IMG/VR virus record: IMGVR_UViG_3300030101_000584
Span: 1 to 30,294 of that record
Direction: 5' to 3' (one strand)
Length of the DNA: 30,294 bases
Source of the DNA: a virus
Shown here: one piece after another, positions 29,501 through 30,294 of the stretch
Numbering within the stretch: the first letter of the stretch is position 1
Layout of the letters: each line of letters starts with the position of its first letter
Position numbers and translations under genes: made by a program
Notes under the pieces: generated by a model
The model's input: only the letters and a program-made list of their open reading frames with translations
Database searches by the model: none
What the model was told of the DNA's origin: nothing

Positions 29501-29610
29501 TTCAAAGACCTTGCGTATTTAACCGCTACATTTTTATCGCGTGTAATTATAACAACTTTTCCGTTTTTATCATAGATAATATATTTATTACGCCACTCTT
29601 TTAATATCAC
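29497..29610 (-). CDS. micro-ORF with double start/stop overlap (37 aa, GTG start)
   Basis: GTG at 29608-29610 overlaps the upstream stop (GTGA) and its TGA overlaps the downstream ATG (ATGA), so it exactly fills the gap between two genes. The product is basic and beta-like ('KYIIYDKNGKVVIITRDKNV'). The double overlap is the chief evidence that it is translated. No separate ribosome binding site is seen. Function unknown. Confidence 0.6.
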   Translation of the reverse strand: MILKEWRNKYIIYDKNGKVVIITRDKNVAVKYARSLK

Positions 29611-29789
29611 CGTTCAATTTTAATACACACTACTTTAGAGTTTTGGCTGGTGACTAGCACCTTTGCTTCTGCTTTGCCTTGCTTACAAGCTTCTTCACTA
29701 GAGTAACTACCTACGTGGTAATGATCAAAACTTCCACTCACTAATTGTAACCATAATAGCACCCACATGATCACCAACGCCCTTGCCAT
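29607..29789 (-). CDS. small exported or membrane protein (60 aa)
   Basis: Signal peptide or anchor 'ALVIMWVLLWLQLVSGS', followed by a short domain 'HVGSYSSEEACKQGKAEAKV' with two Cys (near 35 and 55). ATG at 29787-29789; an alternative ATG is 21 bases downstream at 29766-29768 (M8). It overlaps the preceding gene by 19 bases. Layout similar to the 71-aa protein at 27095. Envelope function inferred only. Confidence 0.6.
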   Translation of the reverse strand: MARALVIMWVLLWLQLVSGSFDHYHVGSYSSEEACKQGKAEAKVLVTSQNSKVVCIKIER

Positions 29790-30256
29790 TTGCCGATGAA
29801 ATAGAAAATGCAGAACAAGATACCACCACTGAGGATAAAAATAATAAACCCAATAGCAAAGTTAATAATCGCATCTAGTTGCTCCTGTTTTTTATACAGT
29901 TCATCTTTACGCCTTTTACGTTGCTGCGCCTCAATTGCTAAAACCTCTTTCCAAGCGGATGGTCCGTATACGAAACTGATTTCGTCTTTTAAGGTTTGGC
30001 GCATCTCCTTAAATTTACGCTCATTATTCCATATCAAGATAGCGTTTTCCTCATCGCTACCTTTAAATGTTTTTTTCCAAAAGGGAGGGTTCTCCTCACG
30101 TTGCTGAAGCATAGCGAAATCCGAGCAAGCTTTGCCCCACTGATTTAGTTGCCCGGCTATATCACTTAGATCTTTACCAGCGGAGACTGCTCCCTTGATG
30201 GCTTTAAAACTGCCAGTGGCAAGAGCTACGCAACCACTGATTGTAACCGGGTCCAT
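29771..30256 (-). CDS. conserved phage protein with C-terminal membrane helix (161 aa)
   Basis: Begins 'MDPVTISGCVALATGSFKAI', with Gly/Ala-rich 'GAVSAGKDLSDIAGQLNQWG', then a long charged helical part 'YGPSAWKEVLAIEAQQRKRR' and a C-terminal membrane segment ('FAIGFIIFILSGGILFCIFY'). I recall this combination, including G-P-x-A-W-x-E-L-x-x-x-x-A-x-Q-R, from proteins of marine T7-like phages placed after the tail fibre. Function unknown. AGGCAA is upstream of the ATG. It is the first complete gene of the lysis block. Confidence 0.7.
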   Translation of the reverse strand: MDPVTISGCVALATGSFKAIKGAVSAGKDLSDIAGQLNQWGKACSDFAMLQQREENPPFWKKTFKGSDEENAILIWNNERKFKEMRQTLKDEISFVYGPSAWKEVLAIEAQQRKRRKDELYKKQEQLDAIINFAIGFIIFILSGGILFCIFYFIGKWQGRW

Positions 30257-30260
30257 TTGC

Positions 30261-30294
30261 CTAGCCTAGAAAGTTCATGCGTATAAGAAGCAGT
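30261..30294 (-). other. possible 3' end of the upstream gene
   Basis: One minus-strand frame at the right edge reads LLLIRMNFLG followed by TAG (30261-30263), five bases before the next ATG. It could be the C-terminus of a gene outside the window. Evidence is only an open short frame and the tight spacing. Confidence 0.3.

Noticed and set aside
1-30294. Complete circular genome or terminal direct repeat
   Set aside because: The two edges share only four bases, and joining them would end the tail fibre after a few codons in a frame different from the one open at the right edge.

Overview
The window is part of the genome of a tailed, short-tailed (podovirus-type) bacteriophage with about 40% GC. 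Evidence is the morphogenesis set: an Sf6-type small terminase, a large terminase, a head-tail connecting portal, a Bbp19-like protein, scaffold, major capsid protein, T7-gp11/gp12-like tail tube proteins, gp13- and gp14-like internal virion proteins, three very large ejection-type proteins and a T7-gp17-like tail fibre. Many tiny Lys/Arg-rich proteins and the general family profile resemble uncultured marine phages. I cannot name the host. No integrase, DNA polymerase, primase, helicase, RNA polymerase or tRNA is visible, so part of the genome lies outside the window. Both ends cut through genes.

Layout. (1) 1-20331, minus strand: the late operon, read right to left. Order is terS, small ORF, terL, two small proteins, portal, Bbp19-like, scaffold, capsid, decoration-like protein, an internal terminator, tail tube A, tail tube B, gp13-like, gp14-like, three ejection-type proteins (856, 1215 and about 832 aa), then the tail fibre, which runs off the left edge. 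(2) 20332-20579: the divergent control region, with a strong sigma70-like promoter to the right and an extended -10 plus terminator to the left. (3) 20580-22781, plus strand: an early operon of seven small genes ending in a good terminator. (4) 22766-24775, minus strand: seven overlapping genes headed by a Cro/CI-like HTH protein, then a PD-(D/E)XK resolvase-like protein, a winged helix protein, two zinc-binding proteins, an Asn-rich protein encoded by a tandem repeat, and a DUF6362-like protein. (5) 24846-27310, plus strand: a recombination module (exonuclease, single-strand annealing protein, small Q/P-rich protein, HTH protein), a stem-loop region, and a small exported protein. (6) 27312-30294, minus strand: membrane and lysis genes (a family protein with a C-terminal TM segment, EF-hand/TM protein, three-TM holin, M15 endolysin) followed by five tiny basic proteins.

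Working together. A 15-bp palindrome, consensus (T/A)GACA(C/G)NNNCTGTCA, occurs three times. One copy overlaps the -35 of the early rightward promoter, one lies between two early genes, and one overlaps the -35 of the HTH gene's own promoter. This suggests that the HTH protein controls early transcription and itself. The late operon has a terminator between its likely promoter and terS, which suggests antitermination or a short leader RNA. The minus-strand tail fibre leaving the left edge and the minus-strand lysis genes entering at the right edge are consistent with one late transcription unit on a circular map, although the two edges do not join in a sensible frame.
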